Shown piece after piece: positions 47,144-56,372 of a stretch of 64,000 bases of DNA. Within the stretch, counting starts at the first letter, position 1. Each line of letters opens with the position of its first letter. Location of the stretch: NCBI GenBank assembly GCA_029253585.1, contig JAQWZF010000031.1, forward strand, positions 1 through 64,000, written 5' to 3'. Under the pieces are notes generated by a model. It did not search any database. It was not told the origin of the DNA and worked only from the letters and a program-made list of their open reading frames with translations. Position numbers and translations under genes: made by a program. This DNA is from Gammaproteobacteria bacterium. GTDB taxonomy: Bacteria; Pseudomonadota; Gammaproteobacteria; Pseudomonadales; Pseudohongiellaceae.

Positions 47144-48349
47144 GTGTTTAATCAAAGCAGTGATGGTGCTCTAAAGGGAAAGTTAGTAATCGATCTGTCT
47201 AGAGTTCTGGGCGGGCCCTATTGTACCCAGATGTTGGGTGATCACGGTGCAGAGATAATCAAGATCGAGCCCCCTAGGGGAGACGAGACTCGTGATTGGG
47301 GTCCTCCGTTTCACGACGAAGATTCTGCCTATTATATCGGAGTTAATAGAAACAAGCGTTCCATGGGTTTAGATTTATCAAAGCCTGCTGGACAGGCTGT
47401 TTTATTACGACTGTTAGAGAAGGCCGATGTGCTCATCGAAAACTACAAACCTGGGACGATGGAAAAATGGGGCCTTGGATTTGAGACCGTGCTGAGTGAG
47501 AAGTTTCCACGGCTAATACATTGCAGGGTTAGCGGCTTTGGAAGTGATGGCCCGTGGGGAGGTTTTCCAGGCTATGATGCGATCATACAGGCGATGGCAG
47601 GGTGGTTTAGTGTAAACGGCGAGGCTGGGAGCAATCCCACGAGGCTTGGCCTTGCTATGGTAGACATGGGCACAGGGTTGTACTCTGCGGTCGCGATACT
47701 CATGGCGCTAGCGGAGAGGGAAAAGTCGCAGCAGGGTCAGTACCTCGATATGACACTTTATGATTGTGCCGTCTCACTCATGCACCCCCATATTCCTAAC
47801 TATATGTACTCGGGCAAGGTGCCAGAGGCTACCGGCAATGCACATCCCAATATTAGCCCTTACGATACGTTCCGTACCAAGACAGTCGATATTTTTATAG
47901 GCGCTGGAAACGATCGGGCTTACGCGAAAATGTGCGTTGAGTTAGAAAGAGAAGAACTCATTACGGATAGCAGATTCCTTAAAAATATTGATCGAGTTAC
48001 CAACAGGGATGAGCTGAAAGCTGAAATAGAATCCAGCCTGGTGAAGATAGACGGCAACGATATTGCAGGTCGGCTAGCCACTGCCGGTCTCGCCGCGGGT
48101 GCGATCTACAATACGGCGCAAGTCGTCGACAATGCCCATACCAAACATCGTGAAATGGTCATCGAAGATGACTGGTACAAGATGACAGGAACCCCAATAA
48201 AGTTCTCGCGAACGCCGGGTTCGGTGCGGCATAAGCCGCCCAAATTTGGCCAGCACACGCGCGAGATTCTGCATGAGTTCGACTTCTCAGATCAGGAAGT
48301 TCAAGAACTATTAGCAGCCGACACGGCTCTGGAAAAGCGGCAAAGCTAG
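47144..48349 (+). CDS. Family III CoA transferase (CaiB/BaiF type)
   Basis: A 401-residue enzyme with the CaiB/BaiF fold. Recognisable blocks are LVIDLSRVLGGPYCTQMLGD, IIKIEPPRGDETRDWGPP, NRNKRSMGLDLSKPAGQA and the active-site aspartate region LAMVDMGTGLYSAVAILMAL. The family moves CoA between carboxylic acids, such as carnitine, oxalate or bile acids. The substrate is not fixed by sequence. GTG 47144 is used, following a ggaagccaac stretch. It could serve the acyl-CoA genes 3-8 kb downstream. Confidence 0.88.
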   Translation: MFNQSSDGALKGKLVIDLSRVLGGPYCTQMLGDHGAEIIKIEPPRGDETRDWGPPFHDEDSAYYIGVNRNKRSMGLDLSKPAGQAVLLRLLEKADVLIENYKPGTMEKWGLGFETVLSEKFPRLIHCRVSGFGSDGPWGGFPGYDAIIQAMAGWFSVNGEAGSNPTRLGLAMVDMGTGLYSAVAILMALAEREKSQQGQYLDMTLYDCAVSLMHPHIPNYMYSGKVPEATGNAHPNISPYDTFRTKTVDIFIGAGNDRAYAKMCVELEREELITDSRFLKNIDRVTNRDELKAEIESSLVKIDGNDIAGRLATAGLAAGAIYNTAQVVDNAHTKHREMVIEDDWYKMTGTPIKFSRTPGSVRHKPPKFGQHTREILHEFDFSDQEVQELLAADTALEKRQS

Positions 48350-48406
48350 CCCTAAATTTTTCCGCACTTTTAATATTTCTCGTTTATTTAGCAATATCAG
48401 TAGCTT

Positions 48407-48718
48407 ATGCTGCTGACGATCATAGGCGTGAGTAACGATATGGATCTAGTGGGCATCGGATTGATGTTTCTGGCCGCTATCGCCAGCTTGGTGCTTATCT
48501 ATTGCTCTGCATTAGTAACTTCGCTATGGCTTCTTCCCACTATTGGTTGGCTGCTATTGTTTTCAGCATTCGCTAAGAAGACTCCGCTGCTTTGGGCTGG
48601 TGGTGTCTTCATTCTGGTTGGGTTCTTTGAGGATTTCATATATGGCACACAGTATTTAGCTAATTGGGTGCAATCGCGAGCAGCTAATCCTAATCAATAT
48701 CTTATATTTGAGTTTTAG
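48407..48718 (+). CDS. Hypothetical membrane protein, 103 residues
   Basis: A short protein with three hydrophobic helices: IGLMFLAAIASLVLIYCSAL, WLLPTIGWLLLFSAFA and LLWAGGVFILVGFFEDFIYG. It ends AANPNQYLIFEF. I do not recognise the family. A start at the second methionine (ATG 48440) is also possible; the earlier one (48407) lacks a strong ribosome-binding site. The next gene, also a small protein with one helix, starts 120 bases downstream and might be a partner. Confidence 0.55.
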   Translation: MLLTIIGVSNDMDLVGIGLMFLAAIASLVLIYCSALVTSLWLLPTIGWLLLFSAFAKKTPLLWAGGVFILVGFFEDFIYGTQYLANWVQSRAANPNQYLIFEF

Positions 48719-48839
48719 AGTCTTTTAGAGAGAATATTTAATTATGAAACATTGTTTGGGATAGTTGTGGGGTCAATTCTCATTACAGGCGCCGTATACA
48801 TGCGACGATTTACCGACTAGTGATTCAAAGGTGCGGATC

Positions 48840-49073
48840 ATGAAAAATATTATTTTGAAGAATCGATATACTTTGCTGGTAGTTACGCTGGTGGCTTATA
48901 TAGGGGTTCTGGTAGCTGAGGGAGCGATCACCGGGCGAGAGGTAAGGGTTTTTGAATTTGAGAATCCATTTTTAGATTTCAACGTGAGTAACTTTGAAGG
49001 GTTTGGAGAGAGTCGCTCAGACTCTGATCGGGACAGGGACAGGGACACAGACGAAGCTAGTGGTGATGTATAG
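48840..49073 (+). CDS. Small single-helix protein with acidic/basic repeat tail
   Basis: From ATG 48840, after aaggtg, the product has 77 residues: one hydrophobic segment near the start (NRYTLLVVTLVAYIGVLVAEG), a phenylalanine/acid-rich middle (EFENPFLDFNVSNFEGFG) and a tail of alternating Ser/Asp/Arg (RSDSDRDRDRDTDEASGD). The tail is encoded by a hexamer repeat, (gggaca)x3 at 49030-49047, which keeps frame on expansion. It is probably an exported or membrane-anchored disordered peptide. No family recognised. The ribosome-binding site and composition make it a likely gene despite its size. Confidence 0.6.
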   Translation: MKNIILKNRYTLLVVTLVAYIGVLVAEGAITGREVRVFEFENPFLDFNVSNFEGFGESRSDSDRDRDRDTDEASGDV

Positions 49074-49124
49074 GATGTTAAGAAATTTATTGACAGCGTA
49101 ATTCGATTCCAATACAGTGCGTTC

Positions 49125-49332
49125 CCTTAAATGAAGCCCAAAATCAGAATTCTTATGATCGTTTGCAGAATACAGCAAGTAGCACTACGGCAGGCAGCAG
49201 CATTCAATGCGGCGGCCCGTCGCGCCGCGCGCGCGACATATTTATCCCTTACCGGAGAGCAGTGGTTCTAACTAGTTAACTAAAACGACTATCGAAACCC
49301 CTAAGCGCCTTCGGCCTTAGGGGTTTTTTTTT
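49125..49332 (+). ncRNA. Candidate small RNA
   Basis: A promoter-like pair, TTGACA (49090-49095) and TACAGT (49113-49118) with exact 17-base spacing, is followed by about 170 bases with no open frame, a GC-rich block (49212-49242), and a strong terminator. Transcription from about 49125 would make an RNA of about 205 nucleotides. I do not recognise it as 6S, CsrB/RsmZ or any other named RNA. The call is inferred from promoter and terminator position only. Confidence 0.45.
49296..49332 (+). terminator. Strong Rho-independent terminator
   Basis: A 10-bp stem (aacccctaag, 49296-49305; cttaggggtt, 49316-49325) is topped by a GCC/GGC pair set around a TTC loop and followed by a run of nine T. No coding gene ends near it on the plus strand: the small protein gene ends 220 bases upstream. 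Confidence 0.9.
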
Positions 49333-49373
49333 GCCGATTATTCGGTGTTGAATGAACGCAGTGGGCAGACGCG

Positions 49374-50129
49374 ATGAATGTAATGGAAATAGAAAAGGCG
49401 AGCAGGCTGGCCTGGCCTGCATTGGAGGAGCAGGAGCTGCCCTTTGGTGTGCTTAGATATGCCAGGGGTGCGGATCGACGCGCGAATTCCTTGAGCGTCT
49501 ACCCGAATGTCAGCTTTGAAAATGCCGAGTTGATTTCTGTCACAGAGAATTTCTTCGCTCGACGAAATATAGCGCCTGTCGTGAAGCTGCTACAGCCCCG
49601 TGTTTCGTCTTTCGAGGATGTCATTGCTATAGATAGTGCGCTTGCAGATAGAGGGTATGAAAAACTGTCACTAACACACTCGATGCTATTGGACCTCGAT
49701 GAAGTCGCTCTTGGTGATGCCTCCGAATCTTACCATGAACTGACTGTTAAGCCCTGGCTATGCGCATGGTATGAACTTACCAACAGGCAGGCTGAGAACA
49801 TCGCTATTCACACTATTACGTTGGCTAAAATTAAGTCTCCCCATTTGTTTCTAGCAAATAGGAACAAGGAAGGCTGCACCCTAAGCAGTGGCATGGGAGT
49901 GCTGGCACTCGGAGGTTTGGGCTTGTTCGGAGTAGCAACGGCCGAGGACTATCGTAACAAAGGACATGCCTCGAAAATTTTGGCGTCATTGCTCAAATGG
50001 GGCCGTAGCAGGGGTGCTAGATATGCCTATCTTCAGGTAGAAAAGTCGAATCATGCGGCCCTTAGCCTCTACCATAGATGGGGCTTTAGGAAATTGTATT
50101 CCTATTGGTATCGAGTAGGGAATGTCTAG
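49374..50129 (+). CDS. GNAT family acetyltransferase
   Basis: A 251-residue protein with an N-terminal half of unfamiliar sequence and a C-terminal GNAT domain: GLFGVATAEDYRNKGHASKI (motif A, acetyl-CoA pyrophosphate loop) and YAYLQVEKSNHAALSLYHRWG FR-type motif B ending in WYRVGN. It acetylates an amine; the substrate is unknown. It overlaps the next aminotransferase gene by eight bases, implying coupled translation, so the two may act on the same amino-acid-like compound. ATG 49374 is used; ATG 49383 is an alternative. Confidence 0.8.
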   Translation: MNVMEIEKASRLAWPALEEQELPFGVLRYARGADRRANSLSVYPNVSFENAELISVTENFFARRNIAPVVKLLQPRVSSFEDVIAIDSALADRGYEKLSLTHSMLLDLDEVALGDASESYHELTVKPWLCAWYELTNRQAENIAIHTITLAKIKSPHLFLANRNKEGCTLSSGMGVLALGGLGLFGVATAEDYRNKGHASKILASLLKWGRSRGARYAYLQVEKSNHAALSLYHRWGFRKLYSYWYRVGNV

Positions 50130-51357
50130 AGTGAGAGAGCAGAATAGGTGGGAAATGAATACTATAGAGACTGAGGATAGTCTGGGCATTACCTTTTGTA
50201 ATCGCCAGGCTGTGGCTATTGAGCGGGGCGAGGGTTGTAAAGTATGGGATGAAGAGGGGAGAGAATACCTAGACTTCACCTCTGGCTGGGGAGTGACTTG
50301 TCTTGGTCATTCACATCCTGTAATTACAGGTGCCATCTATGCGCAGGCCCAAAAAATAATTCAAAACCCAAACTCAGGGTTCACCTACTCTCCTGCGCGG
50401 GCGAACTTATTGAGGGAACTCAGTGGTGTCTTGCCAGTGAATCTGTCGAAGATCTATTTTGCCAATAGCGGTGCCGAGGCAAATGATGCGGCGATAAAGC
50501 TCGCCAGAAAAATCAGCGGTAAGTCAAAGATAGTATCGACCCTGGCTTCGTTTCATGGGCGCACATTTAATACACTGTCTATTTCAGGAGGGCGAGACAA
50601 CACGGATCAATTCCTGCCTTATCTGGACGGGAATAGTTTTGTTCCATTTGGAGATCTCGCTGCTCTGGTTAAGGCCGTCGATGAAGATACTGCAGCTGTA
50701 ATCCTGGAGCCGATTCAGGGTGAAGGAGGAATAAGAATTCCCCATGAAAAATATTTAAGCGCTGTGGCAAGGGTATGTAAAGAGAAAGGCGTGCTCTTGA
50801 TAATTGATGAGATTCAAACAGGTTTCTGTCGAACCGGGAAATTCTTCGCCATCGAGCACAGCGAAGAGACGATCGCTCCGGATATCATGACAATGGGTAA
50901 GGGCATCGCAGGTGGATTTCCATTCGCAGCTTTCGCCATATCTGACGCTGTCGATCAAAGGCTTAGCAAGGGAGACCACGGAGGAACGTTCTGTGGTAAT
51001 CCTTTGGCATGCGCCGTGGCAACCGCGGTTGTCGATTATCTGCGTGCAGAGAATGTAGCACAAAGAGCAAGAATCTCTGGCGAATTACTGCTCAGGGGCC
51101 TCAAGGAAGTTGCTGCAAAATTTCCCGATTTTGTGGGGAGCATTCGCGGGAGGGGGTTGCTGTGTGCCTTCGAGCTGGGGTCTGATGAGGACGTAATTCG
51201 CCTAAGCCAAGCGGCTCTTGCTAGAGGTCTGCTAGTAACTCCCACCAGAAACAAGATAGTCCGGCTTATACCTCCGTTGCTTGTGAGTGAGAGCGAGATC
51301 TTCGATGGACTGTATTTGCTTGAATCCTCGTTGGCATCAGTTGTTCCAAGGCATTGA
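50122..51357 (+). CDS. Class III pyridoxal-phosphate aminotransferase (ArgD-like)
   Basis: A 411-residue enzyme of the acetylornithine/ornithine aminotransferase class: LDFTSGWGVTCLGHSHPVIT, IYFANSGAEANDAAIKLARK, LIIDEIQTGFCRTGKFFAIE (aspartate to the PLP nitrogen) and MTMGKGIAGGFPFAA with PLP-lysine 260. It overlaps the GNAT gene by eight bases at ATG 50122; ATG 50155, preceded by gtggga, may instead be the true start. The pairing with an acetyltransferase resembles acetylated-ornithine or diamine metabolism, but no arg genes are near, so substrate is uncertain. Confidence 0.88.
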   Translation: MSRVREQNRWEMNTIETEDSLGITFCNRQAVAIERGEGCKVWDEEGREYLDFTSGWGVTCLGHSHPVITGAIYAQAQKIIQNPNSGFTYSPARANLLRELSGVLPVNLSKIYFANSGAEANDAAIKLARKISGKSKIVSTLASFHGRTFNTLSISGGRDNTDQFLPYLDGNSFVPFGDLAALVKAVDEDTAAVILEPIQGEGGIRIPHEKYLSAVARVCKEKGVLLIIDEIQTGFCRTGKFFAIEHSEETIAPDIMTMGKGIAGGFPFAAFAISDAVDQRLSKGDHGGTFCGNPLACAVATAVVDYLRAENVAQRARISGELLLRGLKEVAAKFPDFVGSIRGRGLLCAFELGSDEDVIRLSQAALARGLLVTPTRNKIVRLIPPLLVSESEIFDGLYLLESSLASVVPRH

Positions 51358-51407
51358 GTAAAGTAGACTGATCGGCTTGAAATATAGAGTTAAGACAGGT
51401 CTTTACA

Positions 51408-52430
51408 ATGACAAAAAATACACAAGTATTTCTAGAGCAGCGCCCAATCGGAGAGCCAACTGATGAGTGTTTTGGACTCCGCGAAGTCGAGATCCCAGAG
51501 CTGGGCGATAACCAGGTATTGATTCGCGTATGCTGGCTATCTCTTGACCCTTATATGCGTGGCCGCATGCACGATGTTAAGTCTTATGCCGACCCGCTAC
51601 AGATTGGTGACGTTATAGTAGGTGAATCAACCGGTGTTGTATTGAAATCTACTTCTCCAGACTTCGTGGAAGGAGATGCTGTTGCTGCGCACATGGGATG
51701 GCAGTCTCATATTGTCGCGAACGCAGATGACCCTCGTTTGATGAGAGTCGATCTTAGTAACGGCAGTCTCTCGGCGCACCTTGGAGTCGCGGGAATGACG
51801 GGTAGGACCGCTTACTTTGGGCTTACCGAGGTTGGTAAGCCTCAGCCCGGGGAGACATTGGTAGTTGCAGCGGCATCTGGTGCTGTTGGCTCCGCTGTGG
51901 GGCAGATCGCCAAAATCAAAGGTTTGCGTGCAGTGGGTATTGCTGGAGGCCCAGAAAAATGCCGTTACGTAAAAGAAGAGCTCAAATTCGATGCCTGCAT
52001 AGACTATAAGGCAGGCAACCTAGCTGCCGAACTGGCCGCGGCGTGTCCGGACGGCATTGACATCTATTTTGAGAATGTAGGCGGCGACGTCACCAAGGCG
52101 GTAGCGCCACTGCTGAACTCAGGTGCGAGAGTGCCTATATGCGGATACATATCTAATTATAATGACGAAGATCTCGCCAACTCTGAGACGCCTTTTCATA
52201 TTTTTAAGAAATTAGATCCCGTGCCAGAGCACAGATTCTTCGTCGTGACCGAATGGCAGGATCGCTGGGTAGAGGCGACGCGTCAATTAGGGAGCTGGGT
52301 GCAGGACGGCAGATTGAAATACAGAGAAAGCGTCGGCATCGGCCTAGAGAATGCGCCGGAGTATTTTCGTGGGATGTTAAAGGGTAAAAATTTCGGTAAG
52401 CAATTGATTAAAGTCGCGGATGAGGACTAG
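51408..52430 (+). CDS. NADP-dependent MDR oxidoreductase (zinc-independent)
   Basis: A 340-residue medium-chain dehydrogenase/reductase of the YncB/CurA/prostaglandin reductase type: VCWLSLDPYMRGRMHDVKSY near residue 45, MTGRTAYFGLTEVGKPQPGE, VVAAASGAVGSAVGQIAKIK (nucleotide-binding, AxxGxxG type) and DIYFENVGGDVTKAVAPLL. No catalytic zinc cysteines are seen. It probably reduces an activated carbon-carbon double bond. Its stop codon TAG shares its last base with the GTG start of the following SDR gene, indicating coupling in a catabolic operon. Confidence 0.86.
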   Translation: MTKNTQVFLEQRPIGEPTDECFGLREVEIPELGDNQVLIRVCWLSLDPYMRGRMHDVKSYADPLQIGDVIVGESTGVVLKSTSPDFVEGDAVAAHMGWQSHIVANADDPRLMRVDLSNGSLSAHLGVAGMTGRTAYFGLTEVGKPQPGETLVVAAASGAVGSAVGQIAKIKGLRAVGIAGGPEKCRYVKEELKFDACIDYKAGNLAAELAAACPDGIDIYFENVGGDVTKAVAPLLNSGARVPICGYISNYNDEDLANSETPFHIFKKLDPVPEHRFFVVTEWQDRWVEATRQLGSWVQDGRLKYRESVGIGLENAPEYFRGMLKGKNFGKQLIKVADED

Positions 52431-53260
52431 TGGGTCAGCAAGATAACAATAATTACGTAACTAATTCCCTATTTTCTTTAGAAGGGAAGACGGCGCTGGT
52501 TACAGGTGGTAGTTCCGGCCTGGGTTTGATCATGGCGAAGGGGCTTCTCTGTAATGGTGTTCGAGTGGTCATTGCATCTCGAAATCAGGAAAAGTGCGAC
52601 ATGGCTTTTACTGAACTATCGGAGTTTGGCGAGTGCTGGGCGCTTGCTGCAGATGTTACCGATAGCGAAGATCGAGCTCGGCTGTTGCAGTTTGTCGAGG
52701 AGAAGTTAGGTGGCCTGTCAATCCTGATCAACAACGCGGGAGCGAACTGGGGTGCAAAACTCGAAGAATACCCCGACGATGGTTTCGCGAAAGTCATAAA
52801 TACCAATTTAACGGCGGTCTTCTCGCTTACTCGTGATGCTGTGCCTCTATTGTCTAAATCGGCGACTGCGGAAGATCCGTCGCGGATAATCAATATTGGG
52901 TCGATGGATGGTATTCATGTGCCTATCGTCCAGCGCGTACCTACCTTTGCCTATTCTTCAAGCAAGGCCGCACTGCATCATCTGACACGAAGCTTTGCGG
53001 TGGAGCTGGCTGCCCGTCACATTACGGTGAATGCAATAGCGCCCGGTTTCTTCGAATCCAAGATGACAGACTATGTGTTTGAACATTACAAAAAAGATAT
53101 AGAAGATGATTGTCCGCTTCATCGAGTTGGTAGACCTGAAGAGATGGTGGGTATCGTGACCTATCTTGCATCAAGGGCTGGTGCCTACACGAATGGAACG
53201 GTCATACCGGTGGATGGTGGTACCAGTATTTCCAAGGGAAGACGCCCATGGACAGAATAG
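52430..53260 (+). CDS. Short-chain dehydrogenase/reductase
   Basis: A 276-residue SDR: cofactor motif TGGSSGLG, NNAG in LINNAGANWGAKL, a SMDGIHVP substrate-strand variant with Ser, and the catalytic pair in AYSSSKAALHHL (YxxxK). It ends IPVDGGTSISKG, as classical SDRs do. GTG 52430 overlaps the previous stop by one base. It probably oxidises a hydroxyacyl or alcohol intermediate; exact substrate unknown. Confidence 0.88.
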   Translation: MGQQDNNNYVTNSLFSLEGKTALVTGGSSGLGLIMAKGLLCNGVRVVIASRNQEKCDMAFTELSEFGECWALAADVTDSEDRARLLQFVEEKLGGLSILINNAGANWGAKLEEYPDDGFAKVINTNLTAVFSLTRDAVPLLSKSATAEDPSRIINIGSMDGIHVPIVQRVPTFAYSSSKAALHHLTRSFAVELAARHITVNAIAPGFFESKMTDYVFEHYKKDIEDDCPLHRVGRPEEMVGIVTYLASRAGAYTNGTVIPVDGGTSISKGRRPWTE

Positions 53261-53331
53261 GTAGAAGCAGAATGTATGGGCTTGATATTGTAATATCTTA
53301 TCTGTTTTAGATTAGTTGAAGTGGAGAGAGC

Positions 53332-54096
53332 ATGAATTTATTTAGCCTAGAAGGCAAAGTGGCAATTATTACTGGTTCGACCAAAGGTATCGGTCTGGCT
53401 ATCGCAATTCGAATGGCGGAGCATGGAGCAAAGGTTGTCATATCCAGCCGTAATCAGGATGCGTGTGACGAAGTGGCGTCCGCAATACGAGAGAAGGGCG
53501 GTGTGGCTATCGCTATTGCCTGCAACATTAACTACAAAGAGCAGTTACAAGAGTTGGTCAGCAAAACTGAGCAGCAACTTGGCAAGGCGAGTGTGTTGGT
53601 TTGTAATGCTGCCTTGAATCCGTATTTTGGTCCCTCACAAGATATTTCCGATGAGGCCTTCGACAAAGTAATGCATGCTAATATAGGCAGCGTTCACAGG
53701 TTGTGCCAGAAAGTACTTCCAGGCATGGCCGAAATGGGCGGAGGCGCGGTAATAATCGTATCTTCAATCGGTGGTCTAAAGGGTACCGATGCCCTCGGTG
53801 CCTATGCAATATCTAAGGCCGCGGATATGCAGATTGCGCGCAACTTGGCGGTAGAATGGGGGCCTAAAAACATTCGGGTCAATTGCATTGCACCTGGCCT
53901 GGTGAAAACGGATTTTGCCAAGGCGCTCTGGGAGAATCCGGAAATCTACGAGGCGACTGTTTCCAAGTATCCGCTGCGAAGAATTGGTGAGCCGGACGAG
54001 ATAGCAGGTGCGGCTGTGTTCCTAGCGTCAGCTGCGGGTAGCTTTACGACAGGACAGACTATAGTGATCGATGGCGGTGGAACTATTGCCAGTTGA
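53332..54096 (+). CDS. Short-chain dehydrogenase/reductase
   Basis: A 254-residue SDR: TGSTKGIGLAIA, a VCNAALNPYFG block in which NAA replaces NAG, VSSIGGLKG with the catalytic Ser, and YAISKAADMQIA (YxxxK). It ends IVIDGGGTIAS. ATG 53332 follows a tggagaga ribosome-binding site. It is 71 bases after the first SDR and 47 before the acyl-CoA dehydrogenase, all in the same direction. Together with the upstream MDR it probably belongs to one oxidation pathway. Confidence 0.88.
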   Translation: MNLFSLEGKVAIITGSTKGIGLAIAIRMAEHGAKVVISSRNQDACDEVASAIREKGGVAIAIACNINYKEQLQELVSKTEQQLGKASVLVCNAALNPYFGPSQDISDEAFDKVMHANIGSVHRLCQKVLPGMAEMGGGAVIIVSSIGGLKGTDALGAYAISKAADMQIARNLAVEWGPKNIRVNCIAPGLVKTDFAKALWENPEIYEATVSKYPLRRIGEPDEIAGAAVFLASAAGSFTTGQTIVIDGGGTIAS

Positions 54097-54143
54097 TCCG
54101 CGTATACTATTTAATTAATTAGGAATTAGGGGAAGTGTAAAAC

Positions 54144-55361
54144 ATGATGGACTTAGGATTATCGGAAGAACTAGTTGAAGTGCGCGAAAAGATTCGTACT
54201 TTTGTAGCTGAAAAAGTAGAGCTGGTAGAGCTTGAATATCACGAAGAGGTGAGTGTTGGTGACCGATGGTCGCACACACCCCGTCAGGACGAAATATTGG
54301 AAAGCCTCAAGGCCGAGGCTCGTAGACTGGGATTGTGGAACTTCTTCCTGCCAGAGAGCCAGGGTGGCGCAGGCATATCGAATCTGCAGTACGCACACCT
54401 AGCCGAGATTATGGGGCGAAGCCGACTTGCATCTGAGGCGTTTAATTGCAGTGCGCCCGATACCGGTAACATGGAAGTATTAGAACGTTATGGTTCCGAA
54501 GAACAGAAGAAAGAGTGGCTGGTGCCGCTGCTCTCTGGTGAGATTCGCTCGGCATTCGCAATGACTGAGCCCGGTGTAGCATCTTCTGATGCAACCAATA
54601 TCGCAACGAGCGCAGTCTTAGATGGCGACGAGTGGGTGATTAGTGGCGAGAAGTTTTATATTTCTGGCGCCGGTGATGCCCGCTGCAAGATTATGATCGT
54701 TATGGTGTTAACCGACCCCGATGCGCCAAAACATACCCGGCAATCACAGATTCTCGTGCCTATGGACGCCGAAGGTGTTGAGGTCATACGACCAATGCAT
54801 GTCTTTGGTCGCGATGATGCGCCTCATGGTCATATGCATATTAAATTCCACAATGTTCGAGTACCCGAAAGCAATATAATTCTTGGTCGCGGTAGGGGCT
54901 TTGAAATTTCTCAGGGGCGTCTAGGCCCTGGCCGTATCCATCACTGCATGCGCTCTATTGGTGCTGCTGAGAAGGCTCTCGATCTGATGTGTCAGCGTGC
55001 AGTAAGCAGAGAAGCATTTGGCAAGCCTCTCGCGGAGCTAGGTGGCAACTATGATGTCATTGCCGATAGTCGCATTGAAATCGAGATGTGCAGGCTGCTT
55101 ACCTACAAAGCAGCATGGCTCATGGACACGATAGGAAACAAGGCTGCTCGTGATGCGATATCTCAGATCAAAGTAGCCGTACCAAATATGGCCCTGCGTG
55201 TGATCGATCGTGCTATTCAAATGCACGGTGCGGCCGGTGTATCTCAGGACTTCCCTCTAGCGGCACTGTGGACAGGTCAGCGTACATTGCGTCTTGCCGA
55301 TGGGCCGGATGAAGTGCATCGTCGCGTTATCGCGAGAAAGGAATTGGCGAAATATAACTAG
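54144..55361 (+). CDS. Acyl-CoA dehydrogenase
   Basis: A 405-residue flavoenzyme: helical N-domain, [20 protein letters not shown] (FAD/substrate strand), [18 protein letters not shown], and a C-terminal helical domain with [17 protein letters not shown] and [19 protein letters not shown]. The last block resembles the ACAD10/11-like subgroup. It inserts a double bond into an acyl-CoA. It closes the MDR-SDR-SDR-ACAD operon with a terminator 70 bases later. The start at ATG 54144 or the adjacent 54147 follows a ggggaagtg stretch. Confidence 0.9.
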   Translation: MMDLGLSEELVEVREKIRTFVAEKVELVELEYHEEVSVGDRWSHTPRQDEILESLKAEARRLGLWNFFLPESQGGAGISNLQYAHLAEIMGRSRLASEAFNCSAPDTGNMEVLERYGSEEQKKEWLVPLLSGEIRSAFAMTEPGVASSDATNIATSAVLDGDEWVISGEKFYISGAGDARCKIMIVMVLTDPDAPKHTRQSQILVPMDAEGVEVIRPMHVFGRDDAPHGHMHIKFHNVRVPESNIILGRGRGFEISQGRLGPGRIHHCMRSIGAAEKALDLMCQRAVSREAFGKPLAELGGNYDVIADSRIEIEMCRLLTYKAAWLMDTIGNKAARDAISQIKVAVPNMALRVIDRAIQMHGAAGVSQDFPLAALWTGQRTLRLADGPDEVHRRVIARKELAKYN

Positions 55362-55425
55362 TTAGCCTTTTCTGGTTTGGCTAGACGGAATTAGCCAAAG
55401 CGTTTAGCACAGAAAGTATGCATAG

Positions 55426-55454
55426 AAAAAAGGGAACCTCGGTTCCCTTTTTTT
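55426..55454 (+). terminator. Rho-independent terminator of the acyl-CoA operon
   Basis: A 7-bp stem (gggaacc, 55432-55438; ggttccc, 55441-55447) with a two-base loop core, six A before and seven T after. It follows the acyl-CoA dehydrogenase stop by about 70 bases. Confidence 0.85.
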
Positions 55455-55520
55455 GCAAGCGAACTCCGTTCGGTGGCTAGTCAAGGGCTGCCAATTTAAC
55501 TCACTATCAGTAGTGGCGCC

Positions 55521-56372
55521 GTGAAATATTCAGTCGCAGTTATAATCCCAACATACAATAGAGCGAGGACTCTGCGCCGCACGCTTGAATCTGTTTTTGG
55601 GCAGACACGGCAGCCTGAGGAAGTCTGCGTTATCGATGACGGCTCTACGGATTCTACTGAGGTGTTGGTCAAAGAACATTTCCCCCAGGTCATTTATATT
55701 AGGCAGCAGAACCTGGGTGTCAGTGCGGCGAGAAACGCGGGAGTAGAGGCTACGTTCAGCGACTGTGTGGCATTTCTGGACTCGGATGATGAGTGGTTGC
55801 CAAAGAAGCTCGAGGTACAGTTGTCTGCACTGGAATCGAGCCCGGATATCAGGTTGGTACATAGCGATGAGATCTGGATTCGAAACGGTAGGCGCGTCAA
55901 TCAAATGCACAAGCATAAAAAGAGTGGCGGCTATATCTTTCCGCTGTGCCTGCCCTTGTGTGCGATCTCCCCGTCTGCGGCAGTGCTGCATCGTTCCCTG
56001 CTTGCAGATGTAGGCGGATTTGACGAATCATTACCAGCCTGTGAAGACTACGATCTTTGGTTAAGAATCTGTTGCAAAGAACGCGTCCTCTATGTGGATA
56101 CCCCCTTGCTCATGAAGTACGGTGGTCATGAAGATCAATTGTCCAAGCTTTACTGGGGTATGGACAGATTTAGAGTGCAGTCGCTTGCGAAGCTTCTAGG
56201 CGGTGCGAGTTTGGATGCCGAGCAAGAGCGACTTGCCCAAAAAACGCTGCTAGAGAAAGCGACAATATTAAGAAATGGGGCATCAAAGAGAGCAAAGCTC
56301 GAAGACGTTCGCTATTATGATCAGCTGCTGAAAATGCACGGTAGTCAGATATCTGAGGCGCATGATGATTGA
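55521..56372 (+). CDS. Family 2 glycosyltransferase
   Basis: A 283-residue GT-A glycosyltransferase: IIPTYNRARTLRRTLESVFG, VCVIDDGSTDSTEVL, SAARNAGVEATFSDC and LDSDDEWLPKKL with the DxD-type metal site. The acceptor region follows (ACEDYDLWLRICC). No signal or membrane helix; it acts in the cytoplasm. GTG 55521 starts the frame with a poor ribosome-binding site. Its end overlaps the next gene by 11 bases, so it is translationally tied to the nucleosidase-SPL-SDR genes, which makes its role hard to explain as wall or exopolysaccharide synthesis. Confidence 0.85.
   Translation: MKYSVAVIIPTYNRARTLRRTLESVFGQTRQPEEVCVIDDGSTDSTEVLVKEHFPQVIYIRQQNLGVSAARNAGVEATFSDCVAFLDSDDEWLPKKLEVQLSALESSPDIRLVHSDEIWIRNGRRVNQMHKHKKSGGYIFPLCLPLCAISPSAAVLHRSLLADVGGFDESLPACEDYDLWLRICCKERVLYVDTPLLMKYGGHEDQLSKLYWGMDRFRVQSLAKLLGGASLDAEQERLAQKTLLEKATILRNGASKRAKLEDVRYYDQLLKMHGSQISEAHDD

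Noticed and set aside
49212..49242. GC-rich block resembling a tRNA or rRNA piece
   Set aside because: No cloverleaf or anticodon arm can be drawn and there is no conserved rRNA motif; kept only as part of the candidate sRNA.
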